A stretch of 64,000 nucleotides of DNA, from contig NZ_CP046252.1 of NCBI RefSeq assembly GCF_009720145.1, forward strand, positions 1,240,001-1,304,000, in the 5' to 3' direction. The position numbers and the translations under genes were made by a program. The stretch is from Sphingobium sp. CAP-1 (GTDB lineage Bacteria; Pseudomonadota; Alphaproteobacteria; Sphingomonadales; Sphingomonadaceae). The notes below the pieces were generated by a model. The model was not told the DNA's origin, did no database searches, and saw only the letters and a list, made by a program, of their open reading frames with translations. Below, piece after piece: positions 52,602-61,662 of the stretch. The number at the start of each line of letters is the position of its first letter. Within the stretch, counting starts at the first letter, position 1.

Positions 52602-53024
52602 ATGCCGGCACCGCGATCCTTCATCCTCATCGCCATCCTGTTCCTGCTCTGGAACCTGATGGGACTGGCATCCTTCATGATGCAATATCTGATGGATTTG
52701 AACGAACTGGCCAAGACAGATCCCTATACGGCCAGGATTTTCGCGGCCATGCCGGGCTGGCTGTGGCTGATCTTCGCCGTCGCCGTGCTGGTCGGCACCG
52801 CCGGGGCGATCGCCCTGTTGCTGCGCCGGCGGTCCGCCGTGCCGCTATTCCTGCTGTCGCTGATCGCGGTGGTCGCCCAGTTCGGCTACACCTTCCTCGC
52901 TACCGACCTGATCGCGGTCAAGGGCGTGGTGGTGGCGACGGCCTTCCCGATCTTCATCTTCATCATGGCGATCCTGCAATGGCGCTATGCGACGGCGCAG
53001 GCCGGCAAGGGGGTATTGCGCTAA
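52602..53024 (+). CDS. Small four-helix membrane protein, unknown function
   Basis: The 140-residue protein has four hydrophobic segments, near residues 6-27, 47-68, 74-95 and 103-130. It begins MPAPRSFILIAILFLLWNLM. Charged residues are few and no catalytic motif is seen. The ATG follows GGGAGGGACTC closely. Proteins of this pattern are common in sphingomonads and lack a known role. The next gene, mltG, converges on it with ten bases between stops. Confidence 0.8.
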   Translation: MPAPRSFILIAILFLLWNLMGLASFMMQYLMDLNELAKTDPYTARIFAAMPGWLWLIFAVAVLVGTAGAIALLLRRRSAVPLFLLSLIAVVAQFGYTFLATDLIAVKGVVVATAFPIFIFIMAILQWRYATAQAGKGVLR

Positions 53025-53034
53025 GCCCTGCCCT

Positions 53035-54036
53035 TCAAAGCTCCCCGCGCGCGCGGCGAATTTCGAACCATTTGCGCACATTTTCATTATGCTGCTGATA
53101 GGTGTCGGCGAAGATATGCCCGCCCTTGCCATCGGCGACGAAATAGAGCGCCTTGGTCTGCGCCGGGTGCAGCACCGCCAGGATGGAGAGTCGGCCCGGA
53201 TTGGCGATCGGTCCCTTGGGCAGGCCGGTCATGGCATAGGTGTTATAGTCGTTGACCGCGGCGATTTCCGACTTGCGGATGCGCCGGCCCAGCGGCTTGC
53301 CCCTGGTGATGGGGTAGATGATCGTCGGGTCCGCTTGCAGCATCATGTTGGTACGCAGGCGGTTGCTATAGACGCCCGCGACCATTGGCCGCTCCGCCGG
53401 AACACCGGTTTCCTTTTCGACGATGCTGGCGAGGATGATCGCCTCACGCGGGGATTTGGCGATCGTGTTCGGCGCGCGCTCGGCCCAAAGCTGGGTCAAT
53501 GCCTTGTCCATCGCCCCCTGCATCCGTTTCAGCACGGCGGCGCGCGGCTCGCCCTTGTCGAAGGCATAGCTGTCCGGCATCACGCTGCCCTCTTCGGGTA
53601 TCTGTATGTCGCCGGTCAGTTGGTCGTTGGCCATCAGCCGCTCATAGACCAGGATGGAGGGCATCCCTTCGGGGATGGTAATCAGACGGGTGAGCGTCTT
53701 GCCGCCTTGCAGGATCGAGAGGATGTCGCTGTTGCTGGCGCCGGCGGGGATGATGAATTCCCCCGCCTTGATCGACTTGCCGCCGCCAAAGACCTTGGCA
53801 CGGGTCAGGAAGGCGTCGGCGGAGCGCACCGCGCCCGCCTGTTTCAGCAGGACGGCGGCATCGGACAGGGTTGATCCCTCCGGCACGGTGATGCTGATGT
53901 CCTTGGCCGCCGGCCCCTGCTCGCTCCAGCCGTGGACGAAACGGAAGGCGACGAAGGCGGCTACGAGAAGGCCGACCAGAAGAATGACGCAGCCCAGGCG
54001 GCGCATGGGGTTGGCGCTGGATCGTCTTGCCATCAT
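53035..54036 (-). CDS. mltG: Endolytic murein transglycosylase
   Basis: The protein of 333 residues has an N-terminal membrane anchor (about residues 11-33), a LysM-like region (SITVPEGSTLSDAAVLLKQA) and the YceG/MltG catalytic domain. The catalytic glutamate is in ILASIVEKETGVPAERPMVA near residue 205. It cuts nascent peptidoglycan strands at the inner membrane and so sets their length. ATG 54036 (with ATG 54033 beside it) fits the membrane anchor; an earlier ATG lies in the repeat. It follows fabF in the common acpP-fabF-mltG order. Confidence 0.92.
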   Translation of the reverse strand: MMARRSSANPMRRLGCVILLVGLLVAAFVAFRFVHGWSEQGPAAKDISITVPEGSTLSDAAVLLKQAGAVRSADAFLTRAKVFGGGKSIKAGEFIIPAGASNSDILSILQGGKTLTRLITIPEGMPSILVYERLMANDQLTGDIQIPEEGSVMPDSYAFDKGEPRAAVLKRMQGAMDKALTQLWAERAPNTIAKSPREAIILASIVEKETGVPAERPMVAGVYSNRLRTNMMLQADPTIIYPITRGKPLGRRIRKSEIAAVNDYNTYAMTGLPKGPIANPGRLSILAVLHPAQTKALYFVADGKGGHIFADTYQQHNENVRKWFEIRRARGEL

Positions 54037-54050
54037 CGTCAGCCCGAAAC

Positions 54051-54120
54051 CGTCATTGCGAGCGGAGCGAAGCAATCCAATGGCGCGACCATGGATTGCT
54101 TCGCTCCGCTCGCAATGACG
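54051..54120. repeat. Perfect 29-bp inverted repeat (REP family B) between fabF and mltG
   Basis: Bases 54051-54079 and 54092-54120 are perfect reverse complements around 12 bases. The arm begins CGTCATTGCGAGCGG. It is a typical intergenic repeat of sphingomonads and would form a long stem in the fabF-mltG transcript. Confidence 0.85.
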
Positions 54121-54127
54121 AGCATAT

Positions 54128-55387
54128 TCAGATCGCCTTCATGATGAGCGAGGCGTTGGTGCCGCCGAAGCCGAACGAGTTGTTCAGCACCGCGCGCACC
54201 TTGCGTTCCTTGGCGACATGCGGGACTAGGTCGACGCCCTTGCAGCTTTCGCTCGGTTCATCGAGGTTCAGCGTCGGGGGCACGATCTGGTCACGCATGG
54301 CGAGGATGCAGAAGATGCTTTCCACCGCGCCCGCGCCGCCCAGCAGATGGCCGATGGCCGACTTGGTGGACGACATCGACATGGTCGACAGATTATCGCC
54401 GAACAGCCGCTTGACCGCGCCCAGTTCCAGTTCGTCGCCCAGCGGGGTCGATGTGCCATGCGCGTTCACATAGTCGATATCCTCAAGGCTGAGGCCCGAT
54501 TTCTTGAGCGCCATCTGCATCGAGCGGAAACCGCCCGACCCTTCCGGGTGCGGCGCAGTGACATGATAGGCGTCGCCCGACAGGCCATAGCCGATCACTT
54601 CGGCATAGATTTTCGCGCCACGCTTTTTCGCATGTTCATATTCTTCCAGCACGACCACGCCCGCGCCTTCGCCCATGACGAAGCCGTCGCGGTTCACGTC
54701 ATAGGGACGGCTTGCCCTTTCCGGCGTGTCGTTGAAGCCGGTCGACAGCGCGCGCGCCTGCGCGAAGCCAGCGATGCCGATCGGGCAGATCGCGCTTTCC
54801 GCGCCGCCCGCCAGCATCACGTCGGCATCGTCCATCGCGATCATGCGCGCGGCGTCGCCGATCGAATGGGCGCCGGTCGAGCAGGCGGTGACGACCGCAT
54901 GGTTCGGACCCATCAGGCCATATTTGATCGACACCTGACCGGAGATCAGGTTGATGAGGCGGCCATGGACGAAGTGCGGGCTGACGCGGCTCGGCCCCTT
55001 GTTGGCCAGCACCAGCGATTCGCTCTCGATGCCCGGCAGGCCGCCAATGCCCGAACCGATCGAGCAGCCGGCGCGCAGCCGTTCCTCTTCCGACATATTG
55101 TCGAGGCCCGCGTCGCGCAGCGCTTCGCTGGCGGCGGAAATGCCATAGACGATGAAGGGATCAACCTGACGCTGGATCTTGTGATCGACATCCAGTGAGG
55201 GATCATAACCATATTCATGGTCTTTGGGCTTCACTTCGCACGCGATGCGGCACTTATATTCGCTGGCGTCGAAGCGCTGGATCGTCGCCGCGCCCGATTT
55301 GGACGCAATGATGTTCTTCCAACTGGTTTCGACATTCCCGCCCAGCGGGCTGACCATGCCAAGGCCGGTTACGACGACACGACGCAT
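54128..55387 (-). CDS. fabF: Beta-ketoacyl-ACP synthase II
   Basis: The 419-residue condensing enzyme elongates acyl-ACP with malonyl-ACP in fatty-acid synthesis. The nucleophile Cys is in VVTACSTGAHSIGDA near residue 168, and the two His in NAHGTSTPLGDELELG near 310 and KSAIGHLLGGAGAVE near 345. It lies 178 bases downstream of acpP, with mltG after it. Length and motifs are normal. Confidence 0.95.
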   Translation of the reverse strand: MRRVVVTGLGMVSPLGGNVETSWKNIIASKSGAATIQRFDASEYKCRIACEVKPKDHEYGYDPSLDVDHKIQRQVDPFIVYGISAASEALRDAGLDNMSEEERLRAGCSIGSGIGGLPGIESESLVLANKGPSRVSPHFVHGRLINLISGQVSIKYGLMGPNHAVVTACSTGAHSIGDAARMIAMDDADVMLAGGAESAICPIGIAGFAQARALSTGFNDTPERASRPYDVNRDGFVMGEGAGVVVLEEYEHAKKRGAKIYAEVIGYGLSGDAYHVTAPHPEGSGGFRSMQMALKKSGLSLEDIDYVNAHGTSTPLGDELELGAVKRLFGDNLSTMSMSSTKSAIGHLLGGAGAVESIFCILAMRDQIVPPTLNLDEPSESCKGVDLVPHVAKERKVRAVLNNSFGFGGTNASLIMKAI

Positions 55388-55565
55388 ATCCTAGCTCCGA
55401 ATTACCGATGGGCTTTATGCCGCCCATGTAGCCATGTGCAGCGCGTTTTCAAACCACGCGCCAGATACGAAAAAGCTCCCCGCGCTCCGGGTTCACCGGA
55501 CAGGAGGAGCCGTTTCTTGACCGTAAGGACGGCCCTGCCCCAATGGGACGAGGGCCGAAAACGCC

Positions 55566-55799
55566 TTACTGCTTGCTGTCGATATAGTCGATCGCGTCCT
55601 TGACGGTGGCGATCTTCTCGGCAGCGTCGTCGGGGATTTCGACGCCGAATTCTTCTTCGAACGCCATCACCAGTTCAACGATGTCCAGGCTGTCTGCGCC
55701 CAGATCGTCGATGAAGCTGGCGTCCTCGGTCACCTTCTCGGCTTCGACGCCCAGATGCTCGACGACGATTTTCTTTACGCGATCCGCGGTCTCACTCAT
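55566..55799 (-). CDS. acpP: Acyl carrier protein (fatty-acid synthesis)
   Basis: The 77-residue acidic protein carries the phosphopantetheine serine in [20 protein letters not shown] at about residue 36. It holds growing acyl chains. AGAAGGA precedes ATG 55799. The 178 bases between acpP and fabF contain an imperfect hairpin (GGCCCT/AGGGCC, about 55530-55556) that might trim or attenuate the transcript and so keep ACP in excess. Confidence 0.97.
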   Translation of the reverse strand: MSETADRVKKIVVEHLGVEAEKVTEDASFIDDLGADSLDIVELVMAFEEEFGVEIPDDAAEKIATVKDAIDYIDSKQ

Positions 55800-56007
55800 G
55801 AGTGGTCCTTCTTACTGGGTATCGTTGGTGGTTGTGAATAACCGTTAAGGCAATGCCCTAGTGCCAAGCCCCGATAGAGGCAAGAGGGAAGGCCGCCAAG
55901 CCCCTTTCATTCGCCCACGGCCATGATCGGGTAACAAAATCGCGCCCGTCAGTGCCGATAACCCTCTATTTACCAAAATTTCAGCGGCTTCGTGCCAGGG
56001 AAGGGGC

Positions 56008-57231
56008 ATGGCGCCCCTCCCCTTTCTCGACTCCTTCGTCACCCGCGCGCGCATCCGCCTGGCCGCCATCGCGGTGCTGGCGACGACCATCATCGGCCTT
56101 CTCACCCTGTTCGCGACGGCCCATGGCACCGTGGATTCGCTCGGCCGGCCACTGGGCACCGACTTTTCCAACGTATGGACCGCCGGCTGGATGGCCGACC
56201 ATGGCCGCGCGCCGGAGGCGTGGAACTGGTCTGCCCAGCATGAGGTGCAGAAGCAGGTGCATCACGACCCGAAGATTCCCTTTTTCCCCTGGCCCTATCC
56301 GCCGCCTTTCCTGATCGTCGCGACAATGCTGGCGCAACTCCCCTATGTCGCCGCCCTGCTGGTCTGGCAGGGGGTGACGCTGCTGCTGGCCCTGTCCCTT
56401 GTGCGGCGCATCCTGCCGAATGATCGCGACGCGCTATGGGTGGCGCTGGGCGCGCCGGTGACGCTGGTATGCCTGGGCCATGGCCAGAATGCCTTCCTGA
56501 CCGCCAGCCTGCTGGGCGCGGGCATGTTGCTGATCGACCGGCGACCATGGATTGCGGGGATGCTGCTGGGCGCGCTGGTCTACAAACCGCAATTTGCCGT
56601 GCTGATCCCGGTGCTGGTCCTGGCGCGGGGCAACGGGCGTGCTTTCCTGTCGGCCGGGCTGACGGTCGCGGCGCTGTGCCTGCTGACGCTGGCGATCTGG
56701 GGCTGGCCGGTGTGGCGGGCCTTCCTCGATTCCCTGCCACCGACGCAGCATATCATCATCGAGGCAGGCGCGCCCGGCTGGGAGAAGATCCAGAGTCCCT
56801 TCGCCGCCATCCGCCAATGGGGCGGGTCGATTCCCCTCGCCTATGGCGTGCAGGGCATCGTCACCATCATCGCCGTGATCGTGGCGGCGCTGGCGGCCCG
56901 GCGCGGAACAATGGACATGCGCGGCGCGGCGGCGCTCAGCGCGGCGTTACTCTGCACCCCCTATGTGCTGGACTATGACTATGTGCTGCTGGGCGTCGCC
57001 AGCGCCTATTTCGTCGCGGACGCACTGAAGCGCGGCTGGTTGCCCGGCGAACGATGCTGGCTGGTCTATGTCTGGTTCATTCCGGGCTTTGGCCGTGCCC
57101 TGTCGGACTATAGCGCAATCCCGTTCAATCTGATCGCCACCCTTGGCTTCATGGCGCTGGTCGTCCGGCGGCTGGCCACGGCCCGGCTCGCCGCGCGCGC
57201 CTTACCCCCGATTAACCTTGTTTTAGCGTGA
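56008..57231 (+). CDS. GT87-family (DUF2029) membrane glycosyltransferase
   Basis: The 407-residue protein has about nine to ten membrane helices and a conserved extracytoplasmic acidic motif, GTDFSNVWTAGWMADHGR, near residue 50. PFFPWPYPPPFLIVA near 90 and PFAAIRQWGGSIP near 275 are further family features. The GT87 family uses polyprenyl-phosphate-linked sugars on the periplasmic side. It forms a rightward pair with the PAP2 protein 19 bases downstream. The pair sits inside the otherwise leftward fatty-acid gene cluster. Confidence 0.8.
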   Translation: MAPLPFLDSFVTRARIRLAAIAVLATTIIGLLTLFATAHGTVDSLGRPLGTDFSNVWTAGWMADHGRAPEAWNWSAQHEVQKQVHHDPKIPFFPWPYPPPFLIVATMLAQLPYVAALLVWQGVTLLLALSLVRRILPNDRDALWVALGAPVTLVCLGHGQNAFLTASLLGAGMLLIDRRPWIAGMLLGALVYKPQFAVLIPVLVLARGNGRAFLSAGLTVAALCLLTLAIWGWPVWRAFLDSLPPTQHIIIEAGAPGWEKIQSPFAAIRQWGGSIPLAYGVQGIVTIIAVIVAALAARRGTMDMRGAAALSAALLCTPYVLDYDYVLLGVASAYFVADALKRGWLPGERCWLVYVWFIPGFGRALSDYSAIPFNLIATLGFMALVVRRLATARLAARALPPINLVLA

Positions 57232-57250
57232 AGCCGGTAGAGGCGAAGCC

Positions 57251-58225
57251 ATGCAGCAGACGCATCCGACCCCGAACCGGCACCCGAACGGGCGTGACGA
57301 TGCGGCCTGGCTGTTGCTGGGCCTGACCGGCGCCCTGATCGTGCCGCTGCAACTGGTCGATCCCTTTGCCTGGTCGATCCCCGGCCTGATCGCGCCATGC
57401 GGCTTCGCGCTGCTTCTTGGCGCGCTCGCCTTCCTCTACGCCCGCCATCGGCCCGACCCGAAAATCTTCGCGATGCTCACCGGATTGCAGGGGATGCTGC
57501 TGTTCAGCGCCATCGGGGCGTCCCTGTCCTACATGATCGCAGCCCGAACCGGCCCCTTGTGGGACGCGCGGCTGGCGGAATGGGACCGGGCGATGGGCAT
57601 GGACTGGCCGGGCTGGCTGCACTGGATGAACGCACATCCCCTGTTCGCCACGGCGCTCAGCCTCGCCTATCGCACGCTGATTCCCCAGATGATCGCGCTG
57701 ATTCTGGTGCTGGGCCTGTGCGGCCGGCTGGCGGCCCTGCGCATCGTCATGCAGGCGGCAATGATCGCCGGGCTGACGATCATCCTGCTGTCGGGGCTGA
57801 TGCCCGCCGCGTCCACCTATGTCTATTACGACCTGAAGCCCGCCGATTTCGCCAATCTGCATCCCGCCGCCGCCTTCATCCACATGCCGGATTTCACCGG
57901 GCTGCGCGATGGCACGCTGCGTGTTCTGGCACTGGACCGGATGGCGGGGCTCATCAGCTTCCCCAGCTATCATGGCGCGCTGGCGGTCATTTTCTGCTGG
58001 GGATTTTCGCGTGCGACCGTTGCGGCGATCCGCCATGCCGGTATGGTGATCGCCCTGCTCACCCTGATCGCCACGCCGGTCGATGGCGGCCATTATTTCA
58101 GCGACGTGATCGCCGGAGTCCTGGTGGCTGTCATCAGCCTGGCGATTGCGCGCCGAACCATCCATCTGACGATCCGGCTGCGTCCCGCGATCAGGGCCGG
58201 CGCCAGCCTGGCGCCGGCAACCTGA
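57251..58225 (+). CDS. PAP2-superfamily membrane phosphatase/transferase
   Basis: The 324-residue protein has about six membrane helices. The PAP2 active site appears as FPSYHGALAVIF near residue 238 and GGHYFSDVIAGVLVAV near 280, giving the two conserved histidines and the aspartate. The longer N-terminal part and the sequence SYHG in place of SGH fit the inositolphosphotransferase-like PAP2_3 group. It may cut or transfer a lipid phosphate head group. Linkage to a GT87 enzyme suggests glycolipid or phospholipid-sugar metabolism, as an inference. It converges on fabG with four bases between stops. Confidence 0.8.
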   Translation: MQQTHPTPNRHPNGRDDAAWLLLGLTGALIVPLQLVDPFAWSIPGLIAPCGFALLLGALAFLYARHRPDPKIFAMLTGLQGMLLFSAIGASLSYMIAARTGPLWDARLAEWDRAMGMDWPGWLHWMNAHPLFATALSLAYRTLIPQMIALILVLGLCGRLAALRIVMQAAMIAGLTIILLSGLMPAASTYVYYDLKPADFANLHPAAAFIHMPDFTGLRDGTLRVLALDRMAGLISFPSYHGALAVIFCWGFSRATVAAIRHAGMVIALLTLIATPVDGGHYFSDVIAGVLVAVISLAIARRTIHLTIRLRPAIRAGASLAPAT

Positions 58226-58229
58226 CCGA

Positions 58230-58970
58230 TCAGATCATCGCCATGCCGCCATTCACATGCAACGTCTGGCCGGTGACATACCCCGCCTCCCGGCTCGCCA
58301 GATAGACAACCGCCGCGCCGATATCGTCGCCGCTGCCCAGGTCGCCAGCGGGAATTTTGGACAGGATCGCGCCCTTCTGCGCATCATTGAGCGCATCGGT
58401 CATGGCCGAACGGATGAAGCCGGGCGCAACGCAGTTCACGGTAATGCCGCGGCTCGCCAGTTCCTGACCCAGCGACTTGGACATGCCGATAATGCCCGCC
58501 TTCGACGCGCAATAATTGGCCTGGCCGGGATTGCCGGTGACGCCCACGACCGACGTGATGGAGATGATGCGGCCGAAGCGCGCCTTCATCATCGGCTTGG
58601 CGGCGGCGCGGATCAGGCGGAAAGCGGCCTCCAGATTGACCGAAATGACCTGCGACCATTCCTCATCCTTCATTCGCAGGATCAGATTGTCGCGGGTGAT
58701 GCCGGCATTGTTGACGAGGATGTCGATCTTGCCGCCCAGCGCCTCGATTGCCTGCGGCACCAGCGCATCGACCGAGGCCGGATCGCTGAGGTTGCAGACC
58801 AGCGTCTTATGGTCGCCCCCCAGTTCGGCGGCAAAGGCCTTGAGCTTGTCTGCATTGCTGCCCGACAGCGCCAGCGTCGCGCCCCGCGCCGCCAGCGCGC
58901 GCGCGATTTCGGACCCGATACCCCCCGAAGCGCCCGTTACCAGCGCGGTCATTCCTGTAAGGTCGAACAT
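58230..58970 (-). CDS. fabG: 3-oxoacyl-ACP reductase
   Basis: The 246-residue short-chain dehydrogenase reduces 3-oxoacyl-ACP with NADPH. The cofactor motif is VTGASGGIGSEIARALAARG, the catalytic Ser is in IISITSVVGVTGNPG, and Tyr/Lys are in YCASKAGIIGMSKSLG. ATG 58970, with AAAGG upstream, gives the standard length; an ATG 15 bases earlier is possible. It should be transcribed with fabD, from which a repeat separates it. Confidence 0.95.
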   Translation of the reverse strand: MFDLTGMTALVTGASGGIGSEIARALAARGATLALSGSNADKLKAFAAELGGDHKTLVCNLSDPASVDALVPQAIEALGGKIDILVNNAGITRDNLILRMKDEEWSQVISVNLEAAFRLIRAAAKPMMKARFGRIISITSVVGVTGNPGQANYCASKAGIIGMSKSLGQELASRGITVNCVAPGFIRSAMTDALNDAQKGAILSKIPAGDLGSGDDIGAAVVYLASREAGYVTGQTLHVNGGMAMI

Positions 58971-58995
58971 AGAGATGCCTTTCATCCAATCTGTT

Positions 58996-59085
58996 CGTCA
59001 TTCCCGCGAAAACGGGAACCCATCTCCAGACCTGTCGGCATATAGCACCGCCGGGAGATAGATCCCCGTTTTCGCGGGGATGACG
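58996..59085. repeat. Inverted repeat (REP family C) between fabD and fabG
   Basis: An arm beginning CGTCATTCCCGCGAAAACGG at 58996 is matched, with two mismatches, by an inverted arm ending GATGACG at 59085. Each arm also contains a short hairpin (CCCG/CGGG). This is another intergenic repeat family common in sphingomonads. Confidence 0.8.
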
Positions 59086-59094
59086 AGATAAAGC

Positions 59095-60030
59095 TTAAAA
59101 CGCGGCCAGCGCCGCTTCGATATCGTCCATCGTCATAATGCTGCGCACGGTGGCGTCCGGGGCGATGCGCTTGACCATGGGGCCAAGCACCTTGCCGCCC
59201 AGTTCGACGAATTCGGTCACGCCCGCGTCCCACATCGCCGCGACGGATTCGCGCCAGCGCACCCGGCCCGTCACCTGCTCGACCAGCCGCGCCCTGATCT
59301 CCTGCGCGTCGGCGATCGGAGCGGCCAGCACATTGGCGTAGACCGGCAGCAGCGGCGCGGACAGGGCGGCGCCGGCCAGCGCCTGCGCCATCGCATCGGC
59401 GGCGGGTTGCATCAGTTCGCAATGGAAGGGCGCCGACACCGGCAACAGCACGCCGCGCTTGATACCATGATCCTTGACCATGGCGACCGCGCGATCGATC
59501 GCGCCCTTATGGCCGGAGATCACGACCTGCGACGGGTCATTATCGTTGGCGACAGCGCACACTTCGCCCTGCGCCGCGGCATCGGCCAGCGCCTGCGCCT
59601 TGTCGATATCCGCGCCCAGCAGCGCCGCCATCGCGCCCTCGCCCACCGGCACCGCCGCCTGCATCGCCTGACCGCGCAGCTTCAGCAAACGCGATGTGGT
59701 GCCGATGTCGAACGCTTGCGCGGCGCAGAGCGCACTATATTCGCCCAGGCTGTGGCCGGCGACATAATCGCCCTTGTCGCTCAGCGAAAAACCGCCTTCC
59801 TTCTGCATTACGCGCAGCGTGGCGATGGCGTTGGCCATGATCGCGGGCTGGGCGTTTTCGGTCAGGGTCAGGTCGCTTTCCGGCCCCTCCGCCATCAGCC
59901 GGAACAAATGTTGCGACAGGGCGTCATCCACTTCCTGAAACAGCTCCCTGGCCGCCGGGCTGGCGTCGGCCAGCGCCTTGCCCATGCCCACCGACTGGCT
60001 GCCCTGCCCCGGAAAGAGAAATGCCCGCAT
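59095..60030 (-). CDS. fabD: Malonyl-CoA--ACP transacylase
   Basis: The 311-residue protein moves malonyl from CoA to ACP. The N-terminal motif is AFLFPGQGSQSVGMGKALAD, the nucleophile Ser is in YVAGHSLGEYSALCAA near residue 88, and the catalytic His is in PVSAPFHCELMQPAAD near 195. ATG 60030 is used as start; ATG 60033 directly before it is equally possible. It precedes fabG with an intergenic repeat between. Confidence 0.95.
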   Translation of the reverse strand: MRAFLFPGQGSQSVGMGKALADASPAARELFQEVDDALSQHLFRLMAEGPESDLTLTENAQPAIMANAIATLRVMQKEGGFSLSDKGDYVAGHSLGEYSALCAAQAFDIGTTSRLLKLRGQAMQAAVPVGEGAMAALLGADIDKAQALADAAAQGEVCAVANDNDPSQVVISGHKGAIDRAVAMVKDHGIKRGVLLPVSAPFHCELMQPAADAMAQALAGAALSAPLLPVYANVLAAPIADAQEIRARLVEQVTGRVRWRESVAAMWDAGVTEFVELGGKVLGPMVKRIAPDATVRSIMTMDDIEAALAAF

Positions 60031-60210
60031 CATCCAACTCCACATCTGAGCGCCTGCCGAAAAGCGCTGATATCCAAAACCGTTACACTTTGAGACATAA
60101 ATGTCGTTGAGACGTACATTTCCCTGCGGCAGTCAGGGAAAGGTCGCCTGCCATCCTGTGCGGGACGGCGCGTGGCGGCCCCTTTAACGATGACGGAGTG
60201 CAAGGAAAAG

Positions 60211-61662
60211 GTGCGATATCGCGTTGCATGGATCAGCGGGACGGCGCTGCTGCTCTCCGCCTGCGCGGCCGGCCCCGATTATCGTGCGCCGCAGGCGGCC
60301 TCGCTGGGCATTCCCGCAACCTATGGTCAGGGTAGCGGCGCAGCGCTGAACGACGCCGATCTGGCGCAATGGTGGACGCGCCTCAACGACCCGGCGCTCA
60401 GCGCCCTCATCGACACGGCGATCGCCCATAATCTGGACATCGTGGCCGCACAGGCGCGGCTGCGGCAGGCGCGCGAAAGTCTGCGGCAGGCCAATGCCAG
60501 CTTCCTGCCCCAGATCAGCGGATCGGCCAGCGGCGGCCGCACCTATAACAGCCAGGGCGGCGGCACCCGCGTCGACGGCAACGGCAATGTCATCAGCAGC
60601 GGGGCGAGCCACTGGTCGGGCAGCTATTCGGTCGGCGCGTCGGCAAGCTGGCAGGTCGACCTGTTCGGCGAACTGGCGCGCACGTCGGAAGCGGCGCGGG
60701 CGGACCTCGCCGCGTCCGGCTATGATCTCGCCACGGTGCGGCTGACGATCATTTCCGAACTGGTGAACAATTATGTCGGCGCGCGGCTGGCGCAGGAGCA
60801 GCTTCGGGTCGCGCGCGAAACGCAGCTAATCCAGCAGGATAATTACCAGATTGCAGGCTGGCGGTTGCAGGCGGGCCTCGTCTCGTCGCTCGACGAACAG
60901 CAGGCCAGGGCGCAACTGGCCCAGACCAATGCCAGCATCCCCCAACTGGAAGCCAGCCTGAAGGGCAGCCTGAACCGCATCGCCGTGCTGACCGGACAGG
61001 CGCCGGGCGAAGCCACCCGCGCGCTGGAAACGCCCAGGCCGATCCCGACCGCATCGACCGACATCGCCACCGGCATCCCCGCCGACACGCTGCGCCAACG
61101 GCCCGATATACGCAGCGCCGAACGGGCGCTGGCCGCCGCCACCGCGCGGATCGGCGTGGCGCAGGCACAACTCTACCCCTCGCTCGGCATCAGCGGCAAT
61201 GTCAGCAGCACCGCCACGTCGGTAAAGAATCTGTTCGATCTGGTGACGGGCAGCCTGTTCGCCAATGTCGCCCAGACCATTTTCGACGGCGGCCGGCTGG
61301 CATCGCAGGTGCGATCGCAGCGCGCCGCGACCGACGCCGCCTTCGCCGCCTACAAGCAGAGCGTCCTTGCCGCGCTGGAGGATGTCGAGAACGCCATGGC
61401 ATCGCTCACCAGCGCCCGGCTGCGCAAGAGCGAGTTTGCGACCGCGTTCGATGCGTCGAACAATGCCGCGATCCTGGCGCGCAGCCAGTATCAGGCCGGC
61501 CTGATCGATTTCCAGACGCTGTCCACCACCGAAAACAGCCTTTTGACCGCGCGCAACAGCCTGGCGACCGCGCAATCCGACGAGATATTGGCCATCGCCC
61601 AGCTTTACAATGCACTGGGCGGCGGCTGGCAGACTATGGACAACAGCCCAGATGAGCAATGA
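60211..61662 (+). CDS. NodT-family outer-membrane efflux lipoprotein
   Basis: The 483-residue protein is a TolC-like outer-membrane factor of the NodT family. The lipobox is LLLSACAAG near residue 16. Two helical hairpin repeats follow, with PALSALIDTAIAHNLDIVAA and PDIRSAERALAAATARIGVA as typical openings. GTG 60211 follows AAGGA and gives a normal lipoprotein signal; ATG 60190 and GTG 60172 upstream lack good sites. Its stop overlaps the adaptor gene by 11 bases. It forms the outer part of the tripartite pump. Confidence 0.9.
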   Translation: MRYRVAWISGTALLLSACAAGPDYRAPQAASLGIPATYGQGSGAALNDADLAQWWTRLNDPALSALIDTAIAHNLDIVAAQARLRQARESLRQANASFLPQISGSASGGRTYNSQGGGTRVDGNGNVISSGASHWSGSYSVGASASWQVDLFGELARTSEAARADLAASGYDLATVRLTIISELVNNYVGARLAQEQLRVARETQLIQQDNYQIAGWRLQAGLVSSLDEQQARAQLAQTNASIPQLEASLKGSLNRIAVLTGQAPGEATRALETPRPIPTASTDIATGIPADTLRQRPDIRSAERALAAATARIGVAQAQLYPSLGISGNVSSTATSVKNLFDLVTGSLFANVAQTIFDGGRLASQVRSQRAATDAAFAAYKQSVLAALEDVENAMASLTSARLRKSEFATAFDASNNAAILARSQYQAGLIDFQTLSTTENSLLTARNSLATAQSDEILAIAQLYNALGGGWQTMDNSPDEQ

